Source: Selenomonas sp. (GTDB taxonomy: Bacteria > Bacillota > Negativicutes > Selenomonadales > Selenomonadaceae). From it: a stretch of 64,000 nt of DNA. Each line of letters starts with the position of its first letter. Position 1 is the first letter of the stretch. Shown piece by piece: positions 52,660 through 63,286 of the stretch. The DNA is taken from assembly GCA_018052705.1 (NCBI GenBank), contig JAGPMW010000005.1:33016-97015 (forward strand), given 5' to 3'. Position numbers and translations under genes: made by a program. Below the pieces are notes generated by a model. It had not been told where the DNA came from, did not search any database, and saw only the letters and a program-made list of their open reading frames with translations.

Positions 52660-52907
52660 TTATGCTGCTCCAAATATGAGCGCACAAGTTCTTCGAGAAG
52701 CTCATCGCGCTCCAGTTTGCGAATCTGGCTGCGAGCATCATTATGGCTCGTCACATAGGCCGGATCTCCCGACAACAGATAGCCAACCAGCTGATTGATG
52801 GGGTTATACCCCTTCTCTTCCATTGCCTTGCAGACGTTGTGGATAATCGTTTCGGCCTTATTGTCATCGTTGCCGAACTTGAACATCATAGTTTCTTCAC
52901 TGACCAT
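52656..52907 (-). CDS. IreB-family regulatory phosphoprotein
   Basis: 83 residues of the UPF0297/IreB family ([56 protein letters not shown] ... YLEQHK). In Enterococcus IreB is phosphorylated on N-terminal threonines by IreK; the N terminus here (SEETMM) keeps one Thr. First gene of the ireB-ruvX-DUF1292-mltG-trmR-trhP run. GAGG lies upstream. Confidence 0.92.
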   Translation of the reverse strand: MVSEETMMFKFGNDDNKAETIIHNVCKAMEEKGYNPINQLVGYLLSGDPAYVTSHNDARSQIRKLERDELLEELVRSYLEQHK

Positions 52908-52992
52908 ATTCGCTACCTCCCGAAAATACTTTCGCTCTTATTATATTACCATATCCTACAACGTTTTCCTAGAAAATATATGAAAGCGGCAT

Positions 52993-53045
52993 AAAAAGAG
53001 GCTGCCGTACAAGCAAGCAGAATAAACTGCTCGCGCACGACAGCC
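52993..53045 (-). terminator. terminator after asd
   Basis: GGCTGTCGTGCGCGAGCAG (53045-53027) pairs with small bulges with 53020-53000 around TTTATT and is followed by TCTTTTTA. It separates asd from ireB. The remaining 85 bases to ireB contain TATAAT near 52940 but no clear -35. Confidence 0.8.
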
Positions 53046-53073
53046 ATCGTAATATCATTCTCTGTCCTGAAGA

Positions 53074-54105
53074 TCAGAGCATTTCTTTTTTAATCATGTA
53101 TTCGGCAATCTGCAGGGCATTCAGGGCCGCACCTTTGCGGATCTGATCGCCACAAACCCAGAGGTTCAGGCCATGTTCGATTGAATAATCTTTACGCAGA
53201 CGGCCGACCTCAACATCATTTTTGCCCGAAGTCTCAAGCGGCATCGGATACTCCTGCTCATCCGGGTTATCCTTGACGATGACACCTGGGAAAGCTGCCA
53301 GCACCTGCTTCGCCTTCTCTACGCTGACTTCATCCTCAAATTCGACATTCACAGACTCGGCATGACTGCGGTAAACAGGCACGCGAATCGTCGTTGCCGT
53401 GATACGCAGACTATCATCACTCATGATCTTCTTCGTCTCATCAATCATCTTCATCTCTTCTTTGGTGTACAAGTTATCCTTGAACACATCAATCTGCGGG
53501 ATAAGATTGAATGCAATCTGATAATGCTTTTTGAGAGCTGCCCCTGGCAGGATATTCGCGGTAATTTCCTTACCAGCCACGCTGTCCTGCACCTGCTGCT
53601 CCAGCTCGGCCATCGCTTCTTTACCGCCGCCTGATACAGCCTGATACGTGGAAACGACAATACGCTTGATTTTGGACACATCATAGAGTGGCTTAAGGGC
53701 CATAACCATGATAATCGTCGAGCAGTTTGGATTGGCAATGATCCCCTTATGCTGGCTGATAGCCTCCGGGTTTACCTCCGGCACAACCAACGGCACTTCC
53801 GGGTCCATGCGGAAAGCACTGGAGTTATCGATGACGACCGCTCCTGCCTTGACAGCTGCCGGAGCAAAGGTCTTGCTGGCTGCACCGCCGGCAAACAGCG
53901 CAATCTGGACATCCTTGAAGGAGTCTTCCGTAGCCTCTTCCACCGTGTACTCCTTGCCCATGAATTGAATCTTCTTACCAGCGCTGCGCTTGGATGCAAG
54001 CATTTTGAGGTTAGCAAACGGGAAGCTGCGTTCCTCAATAAGATTCAGGAACTCCTGACCAACTGCGCCGGTGGCGCCAAGAATTGCTACATTGTACTTT
54101 TTCAT
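53074..54105 (-). CDS. asd: aspartate-semialdehyde dehydrogenase
   Basis: NADP enzyme at the branch to lysine, threonine and methionine. 343 residues: MKKYNVAILGATGAVGQEF (nucleotide loop), NPNCSTIIMVMALKPL with the catalytic Cys (about 129), YQAVSGGGKEAM, RVPVYRSHAESVNVEF with the catalytic His. Start at 54105 after AAAGGA; an upstream TTG overlaps dapB. Follows dapB on the same strand. Confidence 0.96.
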   Translation of the reverse strand: MKKYNVAILGATGAVGQEFLNLIEERSFPFANLKMLASKRSAGKKIQFMGKEYTVEEATEDSFKDVQIALFAGGAASKTFAPAAVKAGAVVIDNSSAFRMDPEVPLVVPEVNPEAISQHKGIIANPNCSTIIMVMALKPLYDVSKIKRIVVSTYQAVSGGGKEAMAELEQQVQDSVAGKEITANILPGAALKKHYQIAFNLIPQIDVFKDNLYTKEEMKMIDETKKIMSDDSLRITATTIRVPVYRSHAESVNVEFEDEVSVEKAKQVLAAFPGVIVKDNPDEQEYPMPLETSGKNDVEVGRLRKDYSIEHGLNLWVCGDQIRKGAALNALQIAEYMIKKEML

Positions 54106-54143
54106 GACTAACTCATCCTTTCGATGGTTGACAGCATATAAAC

Positions 54144-54938
54144 TCAAAATTCCAGCAGTTTGTCCAAGCCAATAGTCAAGCCTGTAAGGCCGCGAACTTT
54201 TTGAGCAGCCAAAACAACGCCCGGCATAAAGGATTCACGATTCATGGAATCATGGCGGATGGTCAGGGTTTGCCCCAGCCCTCCAAATATTACTTCCTGA
54301 TGAGCAACATAACCCGGCAGACGGACACTGTGGATGTGCATACCTTCATAGTCCGCACCGCGAGCACCAGACAGTTTTTCCTTTTCGTCCGGATGGCCCT
54401 GATGATGTGCCTTGCGAACCTCAGCCATCATTGCTGCCGTCTGTACCGCTGTCCCCGATGGAGCATCCAGCTTGTTATCATGATGCAGCTCGATGATTTC
54501 CACATCCGGCATATATTTTGCCGCCTGCCGGCACATGACCATCATGAGTACTGCGCCAATGGCAAAGTTAGGGGCAATAAATGCCGGTGTTCCATTGGCA
54601 ACAGACAGACACTTAATCTCTTCTTCCTGCGCATCGGAAAGTCCGGTGGTACCAACAACCGGCGATACTTTATGCTTAAGTGCTGTTACAACATTTCCGA
54701 ATACCACATCCGGACGTGTAAAGTCAATCATAACCTCTGGTTTCAGACGCTCCAGCGCTGCTGCCAGGTCCGTCTCAACCAGTATGCCATTGGGGGCCAG
54801 ACCAACGAGCTCACCCGTGTCTGCACCGCCCTTGATGTCAACCGCGCCGATGAGTTTAAGATCCTTATCGTCCTGAACCGCTTTCAGGACAGCCTGTCCC
54901 ATACGGCCACAGGCTCCGTTTACTAATACTGTAGTCAA
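54144..54938 (-). CDS. dapB: 4-hydroxy-tetrahydrodipicolinate reductase
   Basis: Lysine/diaminopimelate pathway. 264 residues with VLVNGACGRMGQAVLKAV (NAD(P) loop), DFTRPDVV, GTTGLSDAQ, and the active-site HHDNKLDAPSGTA. The start is TTG at 54938, eight bases after a perfect AGGAGG. First gene of dapB-asd with its own promoter. Confidence 0.96.
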   Translation of the reverse strand: MTTVLVNGACGRMGQAVLKAVQDDKDLKLIGAVDIKGGADTGELVGLAPNGILVETDLAAALERLKPEVMIDFTRPDVVFGNVVTALKHKVSPVVGTTGLSDAQEEEIKCLSVANGTPAFIAPNFAIGAVLMMVMCRQAAKYMPDVEIIELHHDNKLDAPSGTAVQTAAMMAEVRKAHHQGHPDEKEKLSGARGADYEGMHIHSVRLPGYVAHQEVIFGGLGQTLTIRHDSMNRESFMPGVVLAAQKVRGLTGLTIGLDKLLEF

Positions 54939-54977
54939 ACTATGCGCCTCCTAAAGCGTTTGCAAAAAGCTAAAAAT

Positions 54978-55007
54978 ATTGTATATCATGTCCGTCTTTT
55001 GTGTCAA
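54978..55007 (-). promoter_or_regulatory. promoter of dapB-asd
   Basis: Minus strand TTGACA (55007-55002), 18-base spacer, TACAAT (54983-54978); TATACA with a 16-base spacer overlaps. Confidence 0.72.
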
Positions 55008-55037
55008 GATGTTCTTGAGAAAAAGACTGATTTGGAA

Positions 55038-57104
55038 TCAAGTTTCCGTAATGTTCAGGAACTGTTGCTGATACTGTAATGCCAAAATGGGCAGAATATA
55101 GCGCATGTCCGCCTGATTTTCCATCGTCTCCAGCGCTGCCTGACGGGCCTGCATCAGGATATCCATATCCCTGAGCACATCTGCGATTTTAAGATCCGGC
55201 AAGCCATGCTGCATCGCTCCAAAGAACTGCCCCGGGCCGCGCAGTCTCAAATCCTCCTCGGCCAGCTTGAAACCATCAGCTGTCTCAGCCATGATCCTGA
55301 GGCGCTCCCGGGCATTCTCTGTCTTCATTTCCGAGATCAGAATGCAAAACGAACGCCATTCCCCACGGCCTATACGGCCTCGCAGCTGATGAAGCTGTGC
55401 GAGACCGAATCGCTCAGCATTCTCTACCACCATGATACTGGCATTGGGAACATTAACGCCAACCTCGATGACTGTAGTGGCAACCAGCAGCTTGATCCTG
55501 CCCTCATAGAAGCCCTGCATAACCTGCTCCTTCTCAGTCGCCTTCATACGCCCATGCACCAGCCCACACGTTACATTCCGAAAGATGCCATATCGCAGCT
55601 CATCATAGACTTCCTCGGCCGAAGGCAGATTACTTTCCTCACTGAGCTCGACAAGCGGACACACAACATAGGCCTGACGCCCTTCAGACAACTGATCCAG
55701 TACATACTGATAAATCAGCTCGCGCCGATCCGGCTTCCGCACAAAAGTGCGGATTGGCTGACGCCCTGGCGGCAGTTCCTGGATCTGCGATACATCGAGA
55801 TCTCCATAAACCGTCAGCGTCATCGTCCGCGGAATCGGAGTTGCCGTCATGACGAGCACATCCGGCATCAGATCACCCTTCTTCTCCAGCTCAGACCGTT
55901 GAGCGATACCAAAACGATGCTGCTCATCTGTTACCACCAGCCCCAGCCGGTCGAACTGCACGCCGTCCTGTATCAATGCATGCGTACCGACGACAATATC
56001 TACTTCATGCTTTGCAATCGATTCATACATTGCCTCGCGCTTCTTCTTTGTCAACCGGCCGGACAGGAAGCCGACCCGAATACCGAAGGCTTCCAACTGC
56101 CGCATAAAGCTTTCATAATGCTGACTGGCAAGAATCTCCGTCGGGGCCATCAGCGCACCCTGACAGCCATTCTCAACGGTTTTAACCAGTGCCAGCATTG
56201 CAATGACCGTCTTGCCAGAACCCACATCACCCTGTACCAAACGCCGCATCGGCAGCGGACTTTCCATATCCCGGCTGATTTCCTGCCAGGCCTTCCTCTG
56301 ATCATGCGTCAGCGTAAATGGCAAAGCAGTTTGTGCCCGTCGCAGCAGCTGGCCGGCCAGCATATGACGGACGCCTTTTTTCTTTTCCCGCGACTGCTTT
56401 TTGAGCACCATAAGTCCACATTGGATAAGATAGAGCTCCTCAAATGCCAGCCGATTGCGGGCCGCCCGCAATGCTGCAAGATCTTTTGGAAAATGAATTT
56501 GCTCAAAAGCCTGGCGGCGGTCCAGCAGACAGAACCGCTCACGGATACCAGCAGGAATTACCTCTGGCAGATCGAAATCTGCTGCCAGCAGATCTGAAAA
56601 TACTTTGCGGAAGAACTTCTGATTCAGGTGCTCCGTAGCTGGATAGACCGGCAGAATCCCGGTCATATCCTCAGGGGTATCATCCTGCTCCAAAATCTGA
56701 AATCCGCTGAGCTGACTCATGGAAAACTGGCCCTGACCACCATAGGCATAGGCCGCCTTGCCGCTTACGAAGACACGTTTTCCCGTCTTTAGTTTTTTCT
56801 TGAGAAATTTCTGATTGAACCATGTCACCTGCAGGAAACCACTGCCATCACCGATCAGCGCCGTGAGGATCGTCATACCCCGCCGACCTCCCTGCCGCTC
56901 CGACACACTCATGATAACGCCTGCAGCAGTTGCCCGTTCTCCCGGCTTCAGATTCGCAATCTTCGTGAGCACGCTCTGATCTTCATAGGTTCGTGGAAAC
57001 CATGTGAGAAGATCATATACCGTCCGGATTCCCAGCCGGTTCATCTCTTCTTTTTTCTTTGGGCCGATTCCCTTGACATATTGAATCGTATCGGTCAATT
57101 TCAC
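55038..57104 (-). CDS. recG: ATP-dependent DNA helicase RecG
   Basis: Branch-migration helicase for stalled forks and Holliday junctions. 688 residues: the wedge/OB region (about 50-150), Walker A GDVGSGKT (about 290), motif II as [11 protein letters not shown], motif [12 protein letters not shown], and motifs V/VI in [13 protein letters not shown] and [11 protein letters not shown] choose the GTG at 57104, eight bases after GGATG; the GTG three codons upstream lies on that site. It lies alone between dapB and pckA. Confidence 0.96.
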   Translation of the reverse strand: MKLTDTIQYVKGIGPKKKEEMNRLGIRTVYDLLTWFPRTYEDQSVLTKIANLKPGERATAAGVIMSVSERQGGRRGMTILTALIGDGSGFLQVTWFNQKFLKKKLKTGKRVFVSGKAAYAYGGQGQFSMSQLSGFQILEQDDTPEDMTGILPVYPATEHLNQKFFRKVFSDLLAADFDLPEVIPAGIRERFCLLDRRQAFEQIHFPKDLAALRAARNRLAFEELYLIQCGLMVLKKQSREKKKGVRHMLAGQLLRRAQTALPFTLTHDQRKAWQEISRDMESPLPMRRLVQGDVGSGKTVIAMLALVKTVENGCQGALMAPTEILASQHYESFMRQLEAFGIRVGFLSGRLTKKKREAMYESIAKHEVDIVVGTHALIQDGVQFDRLGLVVTDEQHRFGIAQRSELEKKGDLMPDVLVMTATPIPRTMTLTVYGDLDVSQIQELPPGRQPIRTFVRKPDRRELIYQYVLDQLSEGRQAYVVCPLVELSEESNLPSAEEVYDELRYGIFRNVTCGLVHGRMKATEKEQVMQGFYEGRIKLLVATTVIEVGVNVPNASIMVVENAERFGLAQLHQLRGRIGRGEWRSFCILISEMKTENARERLRIMAETADGFKLAEEDLRLRGPGQFFGAMQHGLPDLKIADVLRDMDILMQARQAALETMENQADMRYILPILALQYQQQFLNITET

Positions 57105-57202
57105 TAAAATCACATCCAGAAAACATTCGTTTGTTATCTATCATTCTAACAAAAAGTGAGGTTTCCTTCAATGGGATAAAATGTTTTCCGCCATGCAATC
57201 CC

Positions 57203-57242
57203 TGCTAAAACAAAAGCTGCCACACAATATGTGACAGCTTTT
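57203..57242 (-). terminator. terminator after pckA
   Basis: 13-base stem AAAAGCTGTCACA (57242-57230) with 57224-57212, one wobble pair, loop TATTG, followed by GTTTTAG on the minus strand. Confidence 0.83.
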
Positions 57243-57261
57243 CCTTATTTTTTTGTCAAGC

Positions 57262-58878
57262 TCAGAGCTGCGGGCCAGCCGGAACAAGAGACTTACCCGT
57301 CTCATTCGTCGTGTATTTTACAAAATTCTTCACAAAACGCTGTGCCAGGTCTTTAGCCTTTTTATCCCACTCAGCCGGATCCTGATAAGTATCCTTTGGA
57401 TCAAGAATATTAGTTGCTACACCGGTCAGCTCTGTCGGTACCTCAAGGTTGAAGTACGGAATTTTTTTCGTTGGCGCATTATTGATTGCACCACTATGGA
57501 TTGCATCGATAATACCACGGGTATCTTTGATGGAGATACGTTTACCAGAGCCATTCCAGCCAGTGTTGACCAGATAAGCTTTCGTACCATTCTGCTTCAT
57601 TCTCTTGATGAGCTCCTCCGCGTATTTTGTTGGATGCAGCTCCAGGAAGGCCTGACCAAAGCAAGCTGAGAACGTCGGCGTCGGCTCTGTGATGCCAAGC
57701 TCCGTGCCAGCCAGTTTCGCCGTGAAACCAGACAGGAAGTAATACTCTGTCTGCTCCGGCGTCAGAATTGAGACCGGTGGCAGCACACCGAATGCATCAG
57801 CGGACAGGAAGATCACCGTCTTCGCAGCCGGAGCAGCACTACGGTCATTAACAAAGCCCTGTACCGTGCCCTTGATATGATCGATTGGATAGGATACACG
57901 GATATTCTCCGTGATACTCTTATCGTCAAAGTCAATGGTGCCTTTCTCGTCGAGCGTTACGTTCTCCAACAGAGCATTACGCTTAATGGCACCATAGATA
58001 TCCGGCTCAGATTCAACATCAAGATCGATGACCTTAGCATAGCAGCCGCCCTCGAAATTGAATACACCATCATCATCCCAGCCATGTTCATCATCACCGA
58101 CCAGCAGCCGTTTTGAATCCGTAGAAAGAGTTGTTTTGCCCGTACCAGAAAGACCGAAGAAGATCGACGTATTCTTTCCCTGCTTGTCCGTATTGGCTGA
58201 ACAATGCATTGCAGCAATCCCCTTGAGCGGCAGGAAGAAGTTCATCATTGAGAACATCCCCTTCTTCATCTCACCACCATACCAGGTATTGAGAATAACC
58301 TGCTCACGACTCGTCAGGTTGAATACAACGGCGGTCTCCGAACGGAGACCAAGTTCCTTGTAGTTCTCAACTTTGGCTTTCGAAGCATTATAGACGATAA
58401 AGTCCGGCTCAAAGCTGGCCAGCTCTTCATCGGTCGGCTGAATGAACATGTTCTTAACAAAATGTGCCTGCCACGCAACTTCTACGATAAAACGGACAGC
58501 CATGCGCGTATCGTGGTTCGCACCACAGAACGCATCAATCACAAAGAGTTTCTTATTAGAAAGCTCTTTCTTGGCGATCTCCATGACAGCCGCCCATGCC
58601 TCAGGCGTAGCTTTGTGATTATCGTTATGATAAGACTCCGAATCCCACCAGACCGTATCCCGGGACGTATCATCTTCAACAATGAATTTATCCTTAGGTG
58701 AACGGCCAGTAAAAATACCGGTCTTGACATTTACTGCTCCAAGCTCAGAAACCTGTCCCTTTTCGAAGCCGGTCAGACTTTCTTTGGTCTCCTCTTCGAA
58801 CAACGTCTTAAAAGAAGGGTTGTGAAGAATTTCTGTTACACCCGTAATTCCATACTGGCTAAGATCGATGTTTGTCAT
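57262..58878 (-). CDS. pckA: phosphoenolpyruvate carboxykinase (ATP)
   Basis: Interconverts oxaloacetate and PEP; in fermenting Negativicutes it often runs toward oxaloacetate. 538 residues: [41 protein letters not shown], the kinase loop [11 protein letters not shown] (about 243), [21 protein letters not shown] with metal Asp residues, and NTGWNGSG. Complete. GAGAGG lies before the ATG. It has its own promoter and terminator. Confidence 0.97.
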   Translation of the reverse strand: MTNIDLSQYGITGVTEILHNPSFKTLFEEETKESLTGFEKGQVSELGAVNVKTGIFTGRSPKDKFIVEDDTSRDTVWWDSESYHNDNHKATPEAWAAVMEIAKKELSNKKLFVIDAFCGANHDTRMAVRFIVEVAWQAHFVKNMFIQPTDEELASFEPDFIVYNASKAKVENYKELGLRSETAVVFNLTSREQVILNTWYGGEMKKGMFSMMNFFLPLKGIAAMHCSANTDKQGKNTSIFFGLSGTGKTTLSTDSKRLLVGDDEHGWDDDGVFNFEGGCYAKVIDLDVESEPDIYGAIKRNALLENVTLDEKGTIDFDDKSITENIRVSYPIDHIKGTVQGFVNDRSAAPAAKTVIFLSADAFGVLPPVSILTPEQTEYYFLSGFTAKLAGTELGITEPTPTFSACFGQAFLELHPTKYAEELIKRMKQNGTKAYLVNTGWNGSGKRISIKDTRGIIDAIHSGAINNAPTKKIPYFNLEVPTELTGVATNILDPKDTYQDPAEWDKKAKDLAQRFVKNFVKYTTNETGKSLVPAGPQL

Positions 58879-58963
58879 TTTACATTCAACCTCTCTTATA
58901 AATAAAGATTACCTTGGATATTAAGCAGGTTTTCACTTGCAAACCATCCCAACTACGTGTATT

Positions 58964-58992
58964 ATATTAGCTTATTTTGCCAGAAATGTCAA
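58964..58992 (-). promoter_or_regulatory. promoter of pckA
   Basis: Minus strand TTGACA (58992-58987), 17-base spacer, TAATAT (58969-58964). A second TTGACATTT stands 23 bases upstream (59015-59010), so a tandem element or activator site is possible. Confidence 0.72.
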
Positions 58993-59049
58993 ATATTTGT
59001 GTAAATAAATGTCAAAAATTCCATTTCTCTAAATAATTTGTTATAAATA

Positions 59050-59100
59050 ACAAACAAATAAAGTCATAACAAAACAATTTATTGTTTTGTTATGACTTTA
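59050..59100 (-). terminator. terminator after thrC
   Basis: A 19-base perfect stem (59100-59082 with 59077-59059) around TAAA, followed by TTTGTTTG on the minus strand. It lies only three bases behind the thrC stop. Confidence 0.88.
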
Positions 59101-59104
59101 TCCT

Positions 59105-60592
59105 TTAACTCTTTATGAACTGCAGTACTGCCTGCTTCATGGTTTCACAGTCACAAACTGCCGTATGTCGTAGTGCTTTACCGCACAAAGATGACAACCC
59201 CTGCGGTATTGGATTATTATTGAACTCCTGCAGCTTATCAAGCAGCTCAAACTCATCCAGGCCTTCTGCATCAACCCCCAGAGCATTCAACACACTGCCA
59301 TTGAACTTATAGGGGCTGGCAGTTGAGACAACGACCATCGGATGATTATCACCGGTAACCTGCTGATAATGATCGGCCACCCGCCAGGCCACCGCGGTAT
59401 GTGTATCCGGCACATAATGCTTCTCCTGATAGACGCGTCCAATGAGGTTTTCCGTATCCGCATCAGTGGTCCAGTCAGCCCAGAACACCTGCTGGATCTT
59501 CGCCAGCAGTTCTGCCCCAACATCATAGTGGCCAGCCGTCTGCAGGTCCTTCATCCAGCCGGCCACCCTGCCCGCATCGCTTGTCATATGATAGAGCAGC
59601 CGCTCGAGATTACTCGAGATCAGTATATCCATCGATGGGGTGATAGTCTTATGAAAGTCCCGATTGCGGTCATATACACCCGTACGCAGGAAATCGGTCA
59701 ATACATTATTCGCATTAGACGCACAAATAAGCTTATTCACCGGCAAGCCCATGCATTTGGCATAAAACCCCGCAAGGATATTACCAAAGTTCCCGGTTGG
59801 CACAGTAAAATTAATTGCCTGTCCGGCTTCAATCTTCCCAGCTTTCACCAGATCCGCATAAGCACTGAAATAGTAAACAATCTGTGGCACCAGACGCCCC
59901 CAATTGATGGAGTTGGCCGAAGACAATTTGACCCCGGCTTCTGCCAACAATCCATTAAACGTCACATCACCAAAAATCTGCTTGACCCCGCTCTGGGCAT
60001 CATCAAAATTGCCATGAACAGCCGTGACATTGACATTGCCGCCTTCCTGGGTGAGCATTTGCAGCCGCTGAATCCGGCTTACACCACCCTCCGGATAGAA
60101 CACCATGATCCGGATCTGCGGCACATCGCGGAAGCCTTCCAGCGCAGCCTTGCCAGTATCACCAGACGTTGCTACCAGAATGAGCACCTCGTCTTTCTCA
60201 CCGGTCTTTTTTAAAGCAGTGCTCATAAGCTGCGGCAGCAGCTGCAGGGCCATATCCTTAAATGCACTTGTCGGCCCATGCCAGAGTTCCAGCACACTGA
60301 CATCATCGAATATCGTGACCGGTGCGCGCATCACCGCATCAAACTTCCTCTGACCATAAGCCTTCTCTACACAGCTTTGAATCTCTTCCGTTGTATAATC
60401 AGTTAAAAACAGCCCCAGAATCTTACCCGCACGCTCCTCATAAGTCAACGGCTGTAAGTCTGCCAAAAAGGATTCATCTATCTGTGGGATTTCATCTGGA
60501 ACAAACAGTCCGCCATCTGCTGCCAGGCCCTGAATGATCGCCTCTGCGGAACCGAACAAAACTCCATTGCCTCTCGTACTGCTGTATTTCAA
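59105..60592 (-). CDS. thrC: threonine synthase
   Basis: PLP enzyme, O-phosphohomoserine to threonine. 495 residues of the long type. Start is TTG at 60592, eight bases after GAGG. It shows YSSTRG at the N terminus, the PLP lysine in GPTSAFKDMALQLLP (about 110) and NFGNILAGFYAKCMGLP, and the loop VATSGDTGKAALEGF. No other thr gene is adjacent. A terminator follows. Confidence 0.95.
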   Translation of the reverse strand: MKYSSTRGNGVLFGSAEAIIQGLAADGGLFVPDEIPQIDESFLADLQPLTYEERAGKILGLFLTDYTTEEIQSCVEKAYGQRKFDAVMRAPVTIFDDVSVLELWHGPTSAFKDMALQLLPQLMSTALKKTGEKDEVLILVATSGDTGKAALEGFRDVPQIRIMVFYPEGGVSRIQRLQMLTQEGGNVNVTAVHGNFDDAQSGVKQIFGDVTFNGLLAEAGVKLSSANSINWGRLVPQIVYYFSAYADLVKAGKIEAGQAINFTVPTGNFGNILAGFYAKCMGLPVNKLICASNANNVLTDFLRTGVYDRNRDFHKTITPSMDILISSNLERLLYHMTSDAGRVAGWMKDLQTAGHYDVGAELLAKIQQVFWADWTTDADTENLIGRVYQEKHYVPDTHTAVAWRVADHYQQVTGDNHPMVVVSTASPYKFNGSVLNALGVDAEGLDEFELLDKLQEFNNNPIPQGLSSLCGKALRHTAVCDCETMKQAVLQFIKS

Positions 60593-60651
60593 ACCAATCG
60601 CCTCTTTCTTTTATATCATATCTCGGAGGTATACGCTTCCACCTGAACAGC

Positions 60652-61140
60652 TCAGCGGGCAATACGGGCTGTCATTGCTTTGGCTGCCTGCACCAGGTCG
60701 GCCGGTTTTAGCAGGATCTGCTCGCCACGTTTGCCCGCGCTGACAGCAATGATGCTCTGTGCCAGTGCGCTGTCATCCAGATAGACCGGATAATCCTTCT
60801 TTGCACCGAGCGGTGAGCAGCCGCCACGGATATAACCAGTTAGTCCGAACACTTCCTTCAGATGGACCATCTCGACCCGCTTGTTCCCAGAGGCTGCAGC
60901 CAGCGCCTTCATATCCAGCTCACCGCCACCAGGAATAACCGCCATCAGTACGCCATTTTTATCGCCACGGCAGACCAGCGTCTTGTAGACCATCTCAATC
61001 GGCATCCCTACCGATGCCGCAACATGGACGGCCGACAAGTCGCTCTCATCAACCTCATAGGTCTTGAGTTCATAACCGATCCCCAATACATCGAGGATAC
61101 GGGCAGCATTCGTTTTCTGTTCTTTCTTCTTTTTGCTCAT
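60652..61140 (-). CDS. ybaK: Cys-tRNA(Pro)/tRNA(Cys) deacylase, YbaK/EbsC family
   Basis: Removes cysteine mischarged to tRNA-Pro. 162 residues of the INS-like fold: KTLVCRGDKNGVLMAVIPGGGELD with the catalytic Lys region (about 53), and GGCSPLGAKKDYPVYLD. Start at 61140 with GGAG six bases upstream. Stands alone upstream of thrC. Confidence 0.92.
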   Translation of the reverse strand: MSKKKKEQKTNAARILDVLGIGYELKTYEVDESDLSAVHVAASVGMPIEMVYKTLVCRGDKNGVLMAVIPGGGELDMKALAAASGNKRVEMVHLKEVFGLTGYIRGGCSPLGAKKDYPVYLDDSALAQSIIAVSAGKRGEQILLKPADLVQAAKAMTARIAR

Positions 61141-61325
61141 GAATCGCTCCACCAAATTTCTCTATAGACTGTACACGCCAACTATTATATCATATATATG
61201 GCAGGAATCCTATAGAAAGCAGTAACTTGTCGGTTGAGAAAATACTCTTTCTCATAAATATTACATTTTTATATCGCACAATATGCAATATAGTCACATA
61301 CGTAACAATAAAGGAGTGTTTCACC

Positions 61326-63221
61326 TTGTTGAAAATCGCCATGGCCCAGATGGAGGTCATACCTGGACACCCGGATCAGAACACAGCCAGAATTCTATCG
61401 ATGATTGCCGAAGCACGCGAACAATGCGTCGATATTATTATCTTCCCCGAAATGGCCGTTCCAGGTTATCTGCTGGGCGATACCTGGGAACAGTCGGCCT
61501 TTCTGCGTGACTGCGAGGACTGCGGTCAGGAAATCATTGCGGCCTCACAGGACCTCACAGTGATGTTTGGCAATATCGCCATGGACTGGACCAAAAAGAA
61601 TAACGACGGCCGCGTTCGCAAATATAATGCCTTCTTCACAGCTCAGGAAGGACAGCTGATCCAGCCAGATAACATGCCCTATCCCTATATCATCAAGACG
61701 CTTATGCCAAACTATCGGGAATTTGATGATACCCGTCATTTTTTTAGTCTTCAGAAGCTGGCCCGTGAACTTGGCACCATCCCAGATAAACTCATCTCTC
61801 CTGTCACCCTGAATATTCGTGGCCAGCGCTATCAGGCCGGCTGCCTGCTCTGTGAAGATGGCTGGAGCGACAACTATGAGCTCGAGCCTCTTGCTCTGCT
61901 GCAGCAAAACTACGACATCGACTTCTTTATCAACAGTTCCGCCTCCCCCTACACACTGGGCAAGAACGGCAAGCGCAACCGCGTATTCGGCCAGCAGGCA
62001 AGCGCTGCCGGAGTTCCGCTGTTCTATGTCAACGCCATTGGCCTGCAGAATAATGGCAAGACCATCTATACCTTTGATGGCAGCAGCACGGCGTATGATG
62101 CCGAAGGCCGCATTGCAGCGATGGCACCGGAATACAGCGAATCGCTGACCATCATCGATACAGATTCGCTTAACAGCCCGCCTGTTGCCGACATCCCGGA
62201 CGAGCCAGAAATCGCACATATCTACCGCGCCCTGCACTATGGTATTCGGCGCTTTCTAGACAATATTCATATGCAAAAGATCGTCATTGGCATTTCCGGC
62301 GGCATCGACTCTGCCGTTGCAGCAGCCCTTTATGCCAGTGTAGTCGGCCCAGAGAACCTGCTGCTCGTTAATATGCCAAGTGTTTTCAACTCAGAAACCA
62401 CGAAAGGACTGAGCCAGCAGCTGGCTGAAAATCTAGGCTGCCAATACATGATTATACCAATCCAGCAATCCGTCGATTATACCATCGAGCAGTTGGAACA
62501 TACGCCAATGATATGTTTGGCCGATGGTACAACCAGCCAGCTCAACGTCTCCTCCTTCGTCACAGAAAACATCCAGGCCCGTGACCGTAGCGCCCGTGTC
62601 CTGGCAGGTGCTGCCGCAGCCTTTGGTGGCGGATTCACCTGCAATGCCAATAAGGCAGAGACCACTGTTGGCTACTCCACGCTCTACGGTGATCAGTCCG
62701 GCTTCCTGGCTGCGCTGGCCGATCTTTGGAAGCATCAGGTCTATGCTCTCGCCTACTACATGAATCAGTCGGTCTATAACCGCGAGCTCATCCCGCAGGG
62801 CATCATCGATATCGTGCCAAGTGCCGAACTATCGAGTGCCCAAAACGTCGATGAGGGAAAAGGCGATCCGCTCAAATATCCGTACCACGATTATCTGTTC
62901 CGCTCCTTCATTGAACGCTGGGAGAAAGCAACGCCGGAAGACATCCTCGAATGGTACTCAGCTGGCACATTGGAGGATCAGCTTGGCTGTGAACCGGGTG
63001 TTGTGCAGCATTATTTCCCAACCGCACAGTCATTCATCACTGACCTTGAGCGCTGGTGGAACCTCTTCACCGGAATGGCAATCGCCAAGCGTATCCAGGC
63101 CCCGCCAATCCTCGCTGTCAGCCGACGCGCCTATGGATTCGATCATCGTGAGGCCCAGAACGGTCCTTATTATACCCGCAGATATAAAGAACTCAAGGCA
63201 CGTCTGCTGCAAGCCAGATAA
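61326..63221 (+). CDS. nadE: glutamine-dependent NAD+ synthetase
   Basis: Last step of NAD synthesis with glutamine as the amide donor. 631 residues. The N-terminal nitrilase domain has the catalytic Glu in FPEMAVPGY (E42), a Lys region near KTLMPNY, and the Cys in GCLLCEDGW. The C-terminal synthetase domain has the PP loop GISGGIDSAVAAALYA (about 320). I choose the TTG at 61326, nine bases after AAGGAG; the longer frame to 61227 lacks a ribosome site and adds an unusual hydrophobic start. A terminator follows. Confidence 0.95.
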   Translation: MLKIAMAQMEVIPGHPDQNTARILSMIAEAREQCVDIIIFPEMAVPGYLLGDTWEQSAFLRDCEDCGQEIIAASQDLTVMFGNIAMDWTKKNNDGRVRKYNAFFTAQEGQLIQPDNMPYPYIIKTLMPNYREFDDTRHFFSLQKLARELGTIPDKLISPVTLNIRGQRYQAGCLLCEDGWSDNYELEPLALLQQNYDIDFFINSSASPYTLGKNGKRNRVFGQQASAAGVPLFYVNAIGLQNNGKTIYTFDGSSTAYDAEGRIAAMAPEYSESLTIIDTDSLNSPPVADIPDEPEIAHIYRALHYGIRRFLDNIHMQKIVIGISGGIDSAVAAALYASVVGPENLLLVNMPSVFNSETTKGLSQQLAENLGCQYMIIPIQQSVDYTIEQLEHTPMICLADGTTSQLNVSSFVTENIQARDRSARVLAGAAAAFGGGFTCNANKAETTVGYSTLYGDQSGFLAALADLWKHQVYALAYYMNQSVYNRELIPQGIIDIVPSAELSSAQNVDEGKGDPLKYPYHDYLFRSFIERWEKATPEDILEWYSAGTLEDQLGCEPGVVQHYFPTAQSFITDLERWWNLFTGMAIAKRIQAPPILAVSRRAYGFDHREAQNGPYYTRRYKELKARLLQAR

Positions 63222-63224
63222 AAC

Positions 63225-63264
63225 AAAGGACGCTCCCGCAAAATCCATCGCGGGAGCGTCCTTT
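63225..63264. terminator. bidirectional terminator
   Basis: A 15-base perfect stem AAAGGACGCTCCCGC (63225-63239) pairs with 63250-63264 around a 10-base loop. It ends nadE on the plus strand and can end the 31-codon gene on the minus strand, whose side has TTTGTTTTA. Confidence 0.87.
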
Positions 63265-63286
63265 TCATTTATCTGATGAAACAGTC

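Noticed and set aside
55206..56597. 463-codon open frame on the plus strand
   Set aside because: It is fully antisense to recG, has no ribosome site and shows no domain; it is a shadow of a GC-rich coding frame.
61227..61325. N-terminal extension of nadE
   Set aside because: No ribosome site; the TTG at 61326 behind AAGGAG gives the usual nitrilase-domain start.
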